DNA of 6,654 bases from an uncultured Planctomycetaceae bacterium (GTDB lineage: Bacteria; Planctomycetota; Planctomycetia; Planctomycetales; Planctomycetaceae): the NCBI GenBank assembly GCA_903823545.1, contig CAIJTL010001264.1:1-6654 (forward strand), read 5' to 3'. Shown one piece after another: positions 1 to 6,100 of this stretch (position 1 is the first letter of the stretch; every line of letters begins with the position of its first letter). The position numbers and the translations under genes were made by a program. Under the pieces are notes generated by a model that ran no database searches, was not told the origin of the DNA, and saw only the letters and a program-made list of their open reading frames with translations.

Positions 1-311
1 GAGTCCAAGTTCGGCGTCTTCACCGTCGGATCTCCGAGCGCGGCAATCGAATCCGCTCGCATGTCATCAGCAAACAGAAAGAGCACATTCGGTCGCACAC
101 TCGTATCGGCCGCATAAGCGTGAGCGGTCAGAAGAAGCCCAAACACCAAACAAATCGCAAACACAGGAAGTGCTGGGTGGAATCTCGTGTACGTTGCCGC
201 CACGCTCCGCGTGACGGCAACGTACGATCGGATCGCGATAAACCGGTACTCCAAACCGGTCAACACTGGCCACTCTGTCTGGAAAGCCGTGCTATGAATG
301 AGCGACGCCAT
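1..311 (-). CDS. Secreted sulfatase, N-terminal part (runs off the left edge)
   Basis: About 103 residues of an alkaline-phosphatase-superfamily sulfatase are present; the reading frame is open to position 1. The diagnostic stretch is '[15 protein letters not shown]' at residues 73-87, whose paired aspartates (D82, D83) are the first metal ligands of the family. It is followed by 'KTPNLD' at 98-103, in the style of iduronate-2-sulfatase-like planctomycete enzymes. The Cys/Ser-x-Pro-x-Arg catalytic motif lies outside the window, so substrate and activity cannot be judged. The chosen start is the ATG at 311, with AGGAG 10 nt upstream. It puts a hydrophobic export segment (about residues 49-65, ending 'AHAYAA') behind an unusually long N-terminal region of about 48 residues. 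A GTG at 164 would start directly at the hydrophobic segment but has no Shine-Dalgarno sequence and no positive charge. Residues about 29-41 are encoded by the palindrome at 189-225. Family call is firm; the start is not. Confidence 0.85.
   Translation of the reverse strand, partial: MASLIHSTAFQTEWPVLTGLEYRFIAIRSYVAVTRSVAATYTRFHPALPVFAICLVFGLLLTAHAYAADTSVRPNVLFLFADDMRADSIAALGDPTVKTPNLD
189..225. repeat. Near-perfect palindrome (REP-like hairpin) inside the sulfatase 5' coding region
   Basis: Arms GTACGTTGCCG (189-199) and CGGCAACGTAC (215-225) are perfectly complementary. Inside them, after one mismatch (C200/A214), 201-205 pairs with 209-213 around a 3-nt loop (TCC). This gives 16 paired positions with one mismatch. 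The compact shape, GC-rich tip and strict symmetry resemble dispersed REP-type palindromes. Only one copy is in the window, so repetitiveness is inferred. If the sulfatase starts at 311, the element is translated in frame as about 13 residues ahead of the signal segment. Confidence 0.75.
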
Positions 312-321
312 CTTCTCTTAA

Positions 322-326
322 CTCCT
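322..326 (-). promoter_or_regulatory. Shine-Dalgarno (AGGAG) supporting the sulfatase ATG at 311
   Basis: AGGAG on the minus strand lies 10 nt before the ATG at 309-311, with a further purine run (AGAGAAG) directly before the ATG. It is the only good ribosome binding site upstream of the sulfatase frame. It favours the long N-terminus over the GTG at 164. Confidence 0.45.
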
Positions 327-372
327 GAACGATGTCGGTTGATCTGTTGGAATGAACTTCGGATGCTAACTC

Positions 373-434
373 GCGTGTTTTGAAGTTGCGCACTTTGCTC
401 CCGACGTAGCTGAATTCGCGACTTCAAAACTCGC
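373..434. repeat. Long imperfect dyad in the divergent sulfatase/PhoD-like intergenic region
   Basis: GTTTTGAAGT (377-386) is repeated inverted as ACTTCAAAAC (421-430). Pairing extends inwards through a T-G wobble (387/420) and GCG/CGC (388-390 with 417-419). It extends outwards past one T-T mismatch through GCG/CGC (373-375 with 432-434). The total is about 17 paired positions around a 26-nt centre. It lies between two divergent starts (311 minus, 452 or 482 plus). It could be an operator for a dimeric or tetrameric regulator, a hairpin in the PhoD-like 5' leader, or a dispersed repeat. No clear sigma-70 promoter could be assigned around it. Confidence 0.55.
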
Positions 435-451
435 ACGTTGAGGTTGTTGCG

Positions 452-1870
452 GTGTCACCCAGTTTTCAACGAGTCGTCTTCATGCAAACTCAAATTCTCA
501 CCCGCTGGTTATTCATCGTTGCTGCGTTTCTACCGAGCCTTCTTGCGGCTGACGAGCCGCAGGCATTGCAGACAATTGCGTTCGGCTCGTGTGCGCACCA
601 AGAGAAGCCGCAGCCAATTTGGGAATCCGTCGTCGCGGCGCGGCCGGAGCTATTTCTCTTCCTCGGCGACAACATCTACGGCGACTCTGAGAACATTGAT
701 GTTTTGAAAGCCAAGTACGACAAGCTCGCCGCCATCCCTGGTTTTCAGAAGCTCAAGAGCACCTGTCCGATTCTTGCCACGTGGGATGATCATGACTTCG
801 GCGGCGATGACGTCGGCGCCAATTACCCCAAGCGAACTGAATCGCAGCAACTCTTCCTCGACTTCTTTGACGTCCCGCCCGATTCACCGCGACGCAAACA
901 AGAAGGAGTCTACAACGCAGCCATCTTCGGACCTCCCGGCAAACGAGTGCAGATCATCTTGCTCGACTGCCGCTATCACCGCAGCCCGCTGAAGAAACGT
1001 GAACCACAAATCAAAGGGCAAGGAAACTACGAACCGAACACCGACAAGATGGCAACCATCCTCGGCCCCGCGCAATGGAAATGGCTCGAAGAGCAACTCA
1101 AGCAACCCGCCGAAATTCGTCTGATCGCCAGCGGCGTGCAGATCATTCCCGAAGATCACGGTTACGAAAAATGGATGAACTTCCCGCACGAACGTGAGCG
1201 ACTCTTCAGATTGATCCGAGATACCAACGCGACTGGCGTCGTGTTGCTCAGCGGCGACCGACACCTCGCCGAACTCTCCGTCCTCAAGGACGATACTATC
1301 GGCTATCCGCTCTATGACCTCACTTCGAGCGGACTCAATCAGGGAGCGAAAGGCTGGCGAAAACTCGAAGTGAATCAGCACCGAGTCGCGACGATGAACT
1401 TCGGAAATAACTTCGGAGTCATCGCCATCGACTGGGACTCCAAGCCGCCGCTCATTCGCCTGCAAATTCGTGACGAGTCCGGTGATATCTCGATTCAACA
1501 AAAGGTTTTGCTCTCGGTGCTAAAAGCCAAATCGAAACCCAAGTCGCCAACTGATCCCAAACTCGCGAGACGACATGTCGGCGAAGAATTCACTGTTGAG
1601 TTCGTGGCCCGATCGAGCGGAGCGAGCAAGACAAAAGAGTTTCTCTTCGTGAACACCGAAGAGGACTTCAAAGACGCCGACAATCTGACGATCGTGCTCG
1701 ATGCAAAAGCACTCGACGAAGATTTTCACCGCGAGCACATCGACGACCCGCTCAATTTTTTCATCGGCAAGAAACTTCGCATTCGCGGCAACGTCCACTT
1801 GAGACAAGACAAGCCGCAAATTCTGGTCAATGATTGGGACCAGATCGAACTGCTCGACGACCCGCAATAG
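452..1870 (+). CDS. Secreted PhoD-like metallophosphatase with C-terminal OB-fold-like domain
   Basis: A 472-residue protein of the PhoD/alkaline phosphatase D type, expected to hydrolyse phosphoesters outside the cytoplasm with a metal centre. Visible family motifs: 'GSC' (45-47), 'LGDNIYGD' (71-78), 'WDDHDFG' (111-117), 'LDCRYHR' (171-177), 'SGVQ' (227-230), 'GDRHLAE' (268-274) and 'YDLTSSGL' (288-295). The aspartates and histidines of the GDN, DDHD and GDRH motifs are the likely metal ligands. A signal peptide precedes the catalytic domain (hydrophobic 'WLFIVAAFLPSLLA', cleavage near 'AAD'). Residues about 375-468 form a separate domain containing 'GKKLRIRGNV' and 'KPQILVND', which reads like an OB-fold. 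Its role is unknown. Two starts compete: GTG at 452, with GAGGT 7 nt upstream, and ATG at 482, with a poor site but a more typical signal peptide. The final 50 bp up to the convergent ligase stop show no clear terminator. Confidence 0.92.
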   Translation: MSPSFQRVVFMQTQILTRWLFIVAAFLPSLLAADEPQALQTIAFGSCAHQEKPQPIWESVVAARPELFLFLGDNIYGDSENIDVLKAKYDKLAAIPGFQKLKSTCPILATWDDHDFGGDDVGANYPKRTESQQLFLDFFDVPPDSPRRKQEGVYNAAIFGPPGKRVQIILLDCRYHRSPLKKREPQIKGQGNYEPNTDKMATILGPAQWKWLEEQLKQPAEIRLIASGVQIIPEDHGYEKWMNFPHERERLFRLIRDTNATGVVLLSGDRHLAELSVLKDDTIGYPLYDLTSSGLNQGAKGWRKLEVNQHRVATMNFGNNFGVIAIDWDSKPPLIRLQIRDESGDISIQQKVLLSVLKAKSKPKSPTDPKLARRHVGEEFTVEFVARSSGASKTKEFLFVNTEEDFKDADNLTIVLDAKALDEDFHREHIDDPLNFFIGKKLRIRGNVHLRQDKPQILVNDWDQIELLDDPQ

Positions 1871-1921
1871 CCAATTGGACTTTCGGTGCGATCATCGCGG
1901 CGGAGCAGAACGGAACGTGCC

Positions 1922-3649
1922 TCACTTCGATTTTGCATCCGCTTTCAGTAGTTCGCCTTCGGCCCACGGCCCCAGCTTTTCGCGAAAGATCTTGACGTTA
2001 TGTCGGATATCAACTGGCAACGACGGATGGAACAGTACGGTTTCAATCGATGACGTGAGCGAATTGCCTCGCGCGAGCGCTAGTAGCTCATCGCGAAATC
2101 GCTCTTGATCGACCCGCGTTTTCGGGAACTGCCCTGCATCCGGCTCAACGACGATGACGGGATGCTGATTTGGTTTTGAACCGACACCGACCAACGCCGA
2201 CCGAAACACTCGCGGATGATTGTTGAAGATCGCCTCACACGGAATTGTGAACATTCGCCCGAACGACGTCTCGACGATATGAGCCTTCCGTCCGCAGAAC
2301 CAAAGCCGGTCCTGATCGTCGAGATAGCCAACATCACCCATGCGATGAAAGAATGATGTTGATTGATGACCGGGATCAGACACGACTTTTGCCGCCGCGG
2401 TCGCATCAGGCCGCCGAAAATACTCGCGAGTCGTCGAAGGACCTCGCACAAGAATCTCTCCGATCTCACCTCGCGGAAGTTCCTTTAAATCAGACACGGC
2501 TTTGATCGGGCCATCTGTGATTTCGACGATTTTCACTTCAATCCCGGCAAATATTCGACCAACGCACGTCCCTTTCCCGGCTCGCGACAACGGCGCGGTT
2601 TGCTCAATAACTTCTCGCCCACTGATCGACGCAACGGGCAATGACTCCGTGGCACCGTATGGCGTGTGAATGTCGGCTTCAGGATTCGAGAACGCTCGCC
2701 GCATTCGCTCAATCACGTGAACTGGAACCGGAGCACCCGCTGATAACACGCGCCGCAATGTGCTCGGCAACTTCACTCCGGTTGCTTCGCAATGCCGGCC
2801 GATGCGGTTCCAAATCGCAGGCGAACCAAACGCTTGCGTGACCTTCCAATCGCGCATTTGTGCCAGCACTCGCATCGGATCAACTCGCGCTGGTTTCGTC
2901 GGGTCCATGTCTGGAATAACGGTCGTCACCCCCATCGCCGCATTGAACAACCCGAATAACGGAAACCCCGGCAGATCCGCTTCGCCCGACTGAATGCCAT
3001 AGAAGTCGCGCAGCAAATCAACCTGTGCGTCGAACATGCCGTGCTCATACACGACTCCCTTCGGAGGCCCAGTGCTGCCGCTGGTGAAGATGATTGCCGC
3101 TGGATCGGTGCCCGCTGTTGGCGACTTCTCAATTCGATCGGTTGCAGACATCGAGTCGATCAGACGAGAACCCCTGAGGAGCAAGTCGTCGTATGAGGTG
3201 CCGATCCAAGGCCAACGTCGTCCAACCGTAACATTGAACCGAGCGTTCGGAAATCGGCGACGATTCAAAACTCGAATGGCCTGCACAATCGGGATCGCGA
3301 TGAAGCCATCGGGGGCGATTTCTTCGAGGCACTGAAAGATGTTTGATCGGCCCATGCCTGGATCAATCAGCACCACGACGATACCGGCTCGCATCAGGCC
3401 AAACGTCAGTGCGATAAATTCAAAGCTTGGACGAACCATCAGGACAATTCGCTTGCTCGGCTCAACTCCCCAAGCGCGCAATCCAAACGCAATCTGGTTC
3501 GCTTCACGCTCAAGTTCTGCGAAAGTCCAACACCGATAGCGATAAACGCCCTCAGAGTTGCGTCCCACCGGTTGCACGACTGCTATCTGATTCGGCCAAC
3601 GTTTCGCGGAGTCGCTCAGTCGATCAGCAATGTTGAGTCTATTCACCAC
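1922..3649 (-). CDS. oleC: OleC-like AMP-forming ligase (beta-lactone synthetase type)
   Basis: A member of the acyl-adenylating (ANL) superfamily, about 575 residues. Positions below are counted from the start at 3649. The ATP-binding loop 'TSGSTGPPKG' is near 189-198 and 'YGATES' near 331-336. The adenylate-binding segment 'GDVGYLDDQDRLWFCGR' is near 438-454, and a C-terminal lysine sits in 'RHNVKIFRE' near 549-557. Long stretches ('VRPSFEFIALTFGLMRAG', 'LIDPGMGRSN', 'LPGFPLFGLFNAAMG', 'TVIPDMDP') match the OleC subgroup rather than general fatty acyl-CoA synthetases. OleC uses ATP to close a beta-hydroxy acid made by OleA/OleD into a beta-lactone, which OleB decarboxylates to a long-chain olefin. 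None of oleA, oleB or oleD is in this window. The start is one of two consecutive GTGs (3649, 3646); the second overlaps the upstream TAG as GTGGTGAATAG. A TTG at 3673 would add eight residues but overlap more. A plain long-chain acyl-CoA ligase remains possible. Confidence 0.88.
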   Translation of the reverse strand: MVNRLNIADRLSDSAKRWPNQIAVVQPVGRNSEGVYRYRCWTFAELEREANQIAFGLRAWGVEPSKRIVLMVRPSFEFIALTFGLMRAGIVVVLIDPGMGRSNIFQCLEEIAPDGFIAIPIVQAIRVLNRRRFPNARFNVTVGRRWPWIGTSYDDLLLRGSRLIDSMSATDRIEKSPTAGTDPAAIIFTSGSTGPPKGVVYEHGMFDAQVDLLRDFYGIQSGEADLPGFPLFGLFNAAMGVTTVIPDMDPTKPARVDPMRVLAQMRDWKVTQAFGSPAIWNRIGRHCEATGVKLPSTLRRVLSAGAPVPVHVIERMRRAFSNPEADIHTPYGATESLPVASISGREVIEQTAPLSRAGKGTCVGRIFAGIEVKIVEITDGPIKAVSDLKELPRGEIGEILVRGPSTTREYFRRPDATAAAKVVSDPGHQSTSFFHRMGDVGYLDDQDRLWFCGRKAHIVETSFGRMFTIPCEAIFNNHPRVFRSALVGVGSKPNQHPVIVVEPDAGQFPKTRVDQERFRDELLALARGNSLTSSIETVLFHPSLPVDIRHNVKIFREKLGPWAEGELLKADAKSK

Positions 3650-5333
3650 CGACCGCTTTCGCCCCCTTGGCAATCACCAACACGTGATCTTTGAAGTTAT
3701 ATCGATCCCCGGCATGCAACATGGCTGGCGATGTACGCTCTGTGTGAGAATGCCCATCGAAAACCGACACTTGATTATCGCCAACAACTTCCATCTCGTG
3801 GCCATGCACAATCATCGCCGTCGAATCCTCAATACCTAGTCCGACAACCTGCGGATGCTCGTGCTTCAATTGAGTCATTTCTGCCAATGTCTCGCCACGT
3901 TTTGAACTTTGTGAGATCGCAACGCCTGGCAAGAAGCCAAACCCTCGGTCGTAACCGTCAACAAACATCCGCTTCATCGGCATAGGACTTGCCTTTAGCA
4001 ACACATCGCCTTGCACCAACCCACCTGCTGCCGTTCCGCCGATAACACCACCACGACGCAACAAATCGTGACATAGCTGCTCTGCAACCGTCCCCAAGCA
4101 AGCGTCAACAAACTTGTGCGGTCGAGCCCCACTCAGCCAAATCCCTCGAACAGTCTTCAGCAGATCAAGTATCTGTGGGTCGTTCGCCTGCTTTCGTGAA
4201 TTGACCTGAAGACGTTGAATGTTTTTGACACCCGCCTTCCGAAGCTCATCCATAAACTGATCGTCCGCTTTTTTCGTTTCGTCACCATCGAGTGAAACAA
4301 ACGCAATCGTCGCATCAGTGCCACCAGCCGCCGCCACAAATCGTTGCGTTGCTACCGACGGAACGTCATCTCCTCCAACTATCACGAGCGTTCCATCAAG
4401 CACTTGAGGTGTCGCATTTTCGACAATCGCTCGCGAATTTTGCTGCAACCGAGCAGACGCAATTCGATTGAGCAAGCCCAAGTCAGCTTCATCACCCGCC
4501 TTGATTGACTCCACCAAAGGCTCGCGTGAGTCGGTCCGCGCAAAACAGATTCGGACTTCCGATTCACCTAAAACTGAAAGCTTTCGATCCTGAACCAGCA
4601 ATGCGGTTCCTTCATCAATACCCAGGCCGACCAGTTCGGGATGCTGTTCGATGACCTTCAACAACCGATCTTGCCTCTGCCTTCTCACAAAATGCTGGTC
4701 GATCACTGCACCATCAAGAAAGCTAAACCCACGCCCAAGCTCCATGGTCGGGCTACCGCGGCGGATCATGAGCTTCGACATCACCGCCGCACCGGCAGAC
4801 GTCCCACCTATGACGCCTCCACGCTCCAACAACTTGTGCATCTCTGCTTCGGTACGGGTTCCGGAATACGTGTCGATCAACCAAGCTTGATTCCCTCCAA
4901 GAAACCAAACCCCAGTCGCTCGCCTAAGCGGTTCGACAAAAGCATCGCTATTAGCAATGTCTCGCGATCGAGTATGAAGGATTTTGAATTCAGCAAGTTT
5001 TTGCCGCCGCCACCAAGCAACATAGGTCTCAACATCTGCCAAGTCTGCAACTTGACTTGCCGTCGAAATCACGACGACACGAGCAAACTCTCCACCAGCC
5101 AACTCAAGAACTTTGCCTCGTAATGTTTCGGGGAGTGTCCCGCCGCCACAAATTACAAGAGCACCCTTTTCAGGCCCCCTCGCATTCGTTTCTAAAACTT
5201 GACCGCGAGTCTCAGTGGTCATCATGACCACGAACATCGCAGCAACAGCGAACCCACTCCGAACCGTACGGCACTGGCATTTGCAATGCGTCAAGGTGGC
5301 ACCTCGCTCTATACCCACGAAGATCCTTCGCAC
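3639..5333 (-). CDS. Secreted tandem cyanophycinase-like protein with an inactive second domain
   Basis: A 564-residue protein with two peptidase S51/cyanophycinase-like (class I glutamine-amidotransferase fold) domains. Domain 1 (about 57-300) has 'CGGG' (62-65), 'GGNQ' (146-149), the nucleophile motif 'GGTSAGA' with S179, 'DQHF' with H214, and 'GLGIDEGTA' with E241, so the Ser-His-Glu triad is intact. Domain 2 (about 312-555) repeats the layout, but the matching residues are A435 ('GGTAAGG'), S476 ('AISQSS') and D503 ('GIEDSTA'); it should be catalytically dead. The internal duplication is clear from 'RGGVIGGT', 'HPxxVGLGI' and 'RGFxFLxG' in both halves. An export signal (about 25-44, 'GFAVAAMFVVMMTTETRG') suggests a periplasmic or extracellular site. 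Cyanophycinase cuts beta-Asp-Arg dipeptides from cyanophycin; the substrate here is unproven. The GTG at 5333 gives a long N-terminus; a TTG at 5294, preceded by AGGTG at about 6 nt, may be the real start. Its stop overlaps the ligase start. Confidence 0.9.
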   Translation of the reverse strand: MRRIFVGIERGATLTHCKCQCRTVRSGFAVAAMFVVMMTTETRGQVLETNARGPEKGALVICGGGTLPETLRGKVLELAGGEFARVVVISTASQVADLADVETYVAWWRRQKLAEFKILHTRSRDIANSDAFVEPLRRATGVWFLGGNQAWLIDTYSGTRTEAEMHKLLERGGVIGGTSAGAAVMSKLMIRRGSPTMELGRGFSFLDGAVIDQHFVRRQRQDRLLKVIEQHPELVGLGIDEGTALLVQDRKLSVLGESEVRICFARTDSREPLVESIKAGDEADLGLLNRIASARLQQNSRAIVENATPQVLDGTLVIVGGDDVPSVATQRFVAAAGGTDATIAFVSLDGDETKKADDQFMDELRKAGVKNIQRLQVNSRKQANDPQILDLLKTVRGIWLSGARPHKFVDACLGTVAEQLCHDLLRRGGVIGGTAAGGLVQGDVLLKASPMPMKRMFVDGYDRGFGFLPGVAISQSSKRGETLAEMTQLKHEHPQVVGLGIEDSTAMIVHGHEMEVVGDNQVSVFDGHSHTERTSPAMLHAGDRYNFKDHVLVIAKGAKAVGGE

Positions 5334-5522
5334 AGTTCAGCCACATCCTGCGACCATCTGGAGGCGAAGGCAACCTATCGAGCGTGCAAGTATGCTGTTT
5401 TTCTCGATCGAATAAAGACCGATTTGTTCGTGATGAGCAAAGAATATGAGGATCGTGCCAATTTTATTGTGAACAACATGGCAACAATCGACTCGGACGC
5501 AGTTTTTGTCTCTATCAAATAG
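5334..5522 (-). other. Leader/promoter region of the cyanophycinase-like operon
   Basis: Roughly 190 bp between the hairpin terminator and the operon start has no supported gene. The best promoter-like pair on the minus strand is TTGTTG (5482-5487) and TAAAAT (5461-5466), but the 15-nt spacing is short. Planctomycete promoters often depart from this pattern, so it is only a candidate. Confidence 0.3.
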
Positions 5523-5550
5523 AAGAAGCGGTCGTCACCGACCGCTTCTT
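5523..5550 (-). terminator. Strong hairpin terminator, 12-bp perfect stem
   Basis: AAGAAGCGGTCG (5523-5534) and CGACCGCTTCTT (5539-5550) form a perfect 12-bp stem around a 4-nt loop. Read on the minus strand it is followed by CTATTT, and it sits 46 nt after the stop of the small Lys/Ala gene. It would insulate that gene from the cyanophycinase-like operon. Read on the plus strand it is followed by ACTTTCT, so it could act in both directions. The U-tracts are short on both sides. Confidence 0.7.
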
Positions 5551-5596
5551 ACTTTCTGTAGCTTAAGATCGCACCGCGAGGGTGCTACGAGAAGAA

Positions 5597-5671
5597 CTAC
5601 TTCTTCTTCGCAGCGGCCTTCTTCGCGGGAGCTTTCTTAGCAGCAGCTTTAGCAGCTTTCTTCTTTGCCAC
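5597..5671 (-). CDS. 24-residue Lys/Ala-rich basic peptide, histone-H1-tail-like
   Basis: A very short but well-formed gene: GTG start at 5671, TAG stop at 5597-5599, and AAGGAG 8 nt before the start. The peptide has 11 lysines, 11 alanines and one proline besides the initiator ('AKKKAAKAAAKKAPAKK...'). This is the composition of histone H1-like C-terminal tails and of the basic tails on some bacterial HU or AlgP-like proteins. An in-frame TAA five codons upstream (5684-5686) shows that it is not the end of a longer frame in this sequence. A strong hairpin terminator follows. A nucleoid or RNA-binding role through charge is inferred from composition; nothing shows a specific partner. A decayed remnant of a longer H1-like gene is possible, but the intact ribosome binding site and terminator argue for expression. 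Confidence 0.72.
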   Translation of the reverse strand: MAKKKAAKAAAKKAPAKKAAAKKK

Positions 5672-5679
5672 AGTAAACA

Positions 5680-5685
5680 CTCCTT
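5680..5685 (-). promoter_or_regulatory. Shine-Dalgarno AAGGAG for the Lys/Ala peptide
   Basis: AAGGAG on the minus strand with 8 nt to the GTG at 5671. This is the best-spaced ribosome binding site in the window. It selects the GTG at 5671 over the in-frame GTG at 5678-5680, which overlaps the site itself. Confidence 0.7.
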
Positions 5686-5689
5686 ACAG

Positions 5690-5723
5690 AGCCAATCCAG
5701 TGACTCGCCTTACTCGCTTGGCT
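5690..5723 (-). promoter_or_regulatory. Possible leader hairpin just upstream of the Lys/Ala peptide ribosome binding site
   Basis: AGCCAA (5690-5695) and TTGGCT (5718-5723) are inverted repeats enclosing 22 nt. The enclosed part holds a near-duplicated ACTCGC motif. In the minus-strand transcript the stem would end 4 nt before AAGGAG, close enough to affect ribosome access. A 6-bp stem with a large loop is weak and may be chance. Confidence 0.25.
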
Positions 5724-6080
5724 AACCGGGCTGAAAGCAAGCTCGACTCATCACCACTTGATGCCGACCTACCAACCGTGATAAGCCGGGGTGAACTCTT
5801 GCCTTGAGTGATCGTTATTTTGAACTCTCAAACCGAAGCAAGTTTCTAAAACTTATTTCGACTTGTGTTCGTAACAACTTTCATTCGTTGCAAGTTGCTC
5901 ACACATTGACGGCAGTGATAGTTACGTCTTTCAGAATTTGATGCAACCCATTTCTTTCGAGATTCGATCAGATTTTTTCCAGAACGATCGCATTGTAATT
6001 GATTGCAGCCCTTCATTCACAATCATCGACTGAAGCCTCAACTAGATATCCTTGCCACCAACATTAAGATACATAATACC

Positions 6081-6100
6081 AAGGATCGATAATCATCCTT
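6081..6100 (-). terminator. Weak hairpin overlapping the stop of the isomerase gene
   Basis: AAGGAT and ATCCTT form a 6-bp stem around an 8-nt loop. It begins inside the TAA stop on the minus strand and is followed by the moderately T-rich TGGTATTATGT. It may be a weak terminator; the short stem and lack of a U-run keep this tentative. Confidence 0.3.

Larger units (their letters stand above)
5672..6098. other. 427-bp intergenic region, AT-richer, no gene recognised
   Basis: No coding frame with a credible start or family signature was seen on either strand. The half nearest the small peptide (5690-5800) is GC-richer and contains several short complementary segments, as expected of its 5' leader. 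The half beyond 5800 is visibly AT-rich. It contains the dyad AAGTTT-CTA-AAACTT near 5840-5854, flanked by CGAA/TTCG, and CAACTT/AAGTTG near 5876-5898. The octamer TGAACTCT occurs twice, at 5792 and 5821. The promoter of the peptide gene is probably here, but no hexamer pair is convincing. Confidence 0.5.

Noticed and set aside
67..273. 68-residue minus-strand open frame overlapping the sulfatase start
   Set aside because: It is in a different frame from the sulfatase, whose '[14 protein letters not shown]' motif fixes the true frame.
884..1501. 205-residue minus-strand open frame
   Set aside because: It lies entirely antisense to the PhoD-like gene, whose motifs are unmistakable; it is a by-product of codon bias.
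1871..1921. Terminator between the convergent phosphatase and ligase genes
   Set aside because: Only a 4-bp GCGA/TCGC stem without a T-tract is present; too weak to call.
4641..5123. 160-residue plus-strand open frame
   Set aside because: It is antisense to domain 1 of the cyanophycinase-like protein and shows no family motif.
5199..5522. 107-residue plus-strand open frame ending right before the hairpin terminator
   Set aside because: Its first 135 bases or so lie antisense to the cyanophycinase-like gene, composition is unlike a folded protein, no ribosome binding site is seen, and no family is recognisable. An internal ATG at 5433 would give only 29 residues, also without a ribosome binding site.
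5792..5828. Repeated octamer TGAACTCT, 29 nt apart
   Set aside because: Two short copies are not enough to call an operator or a repeat array.
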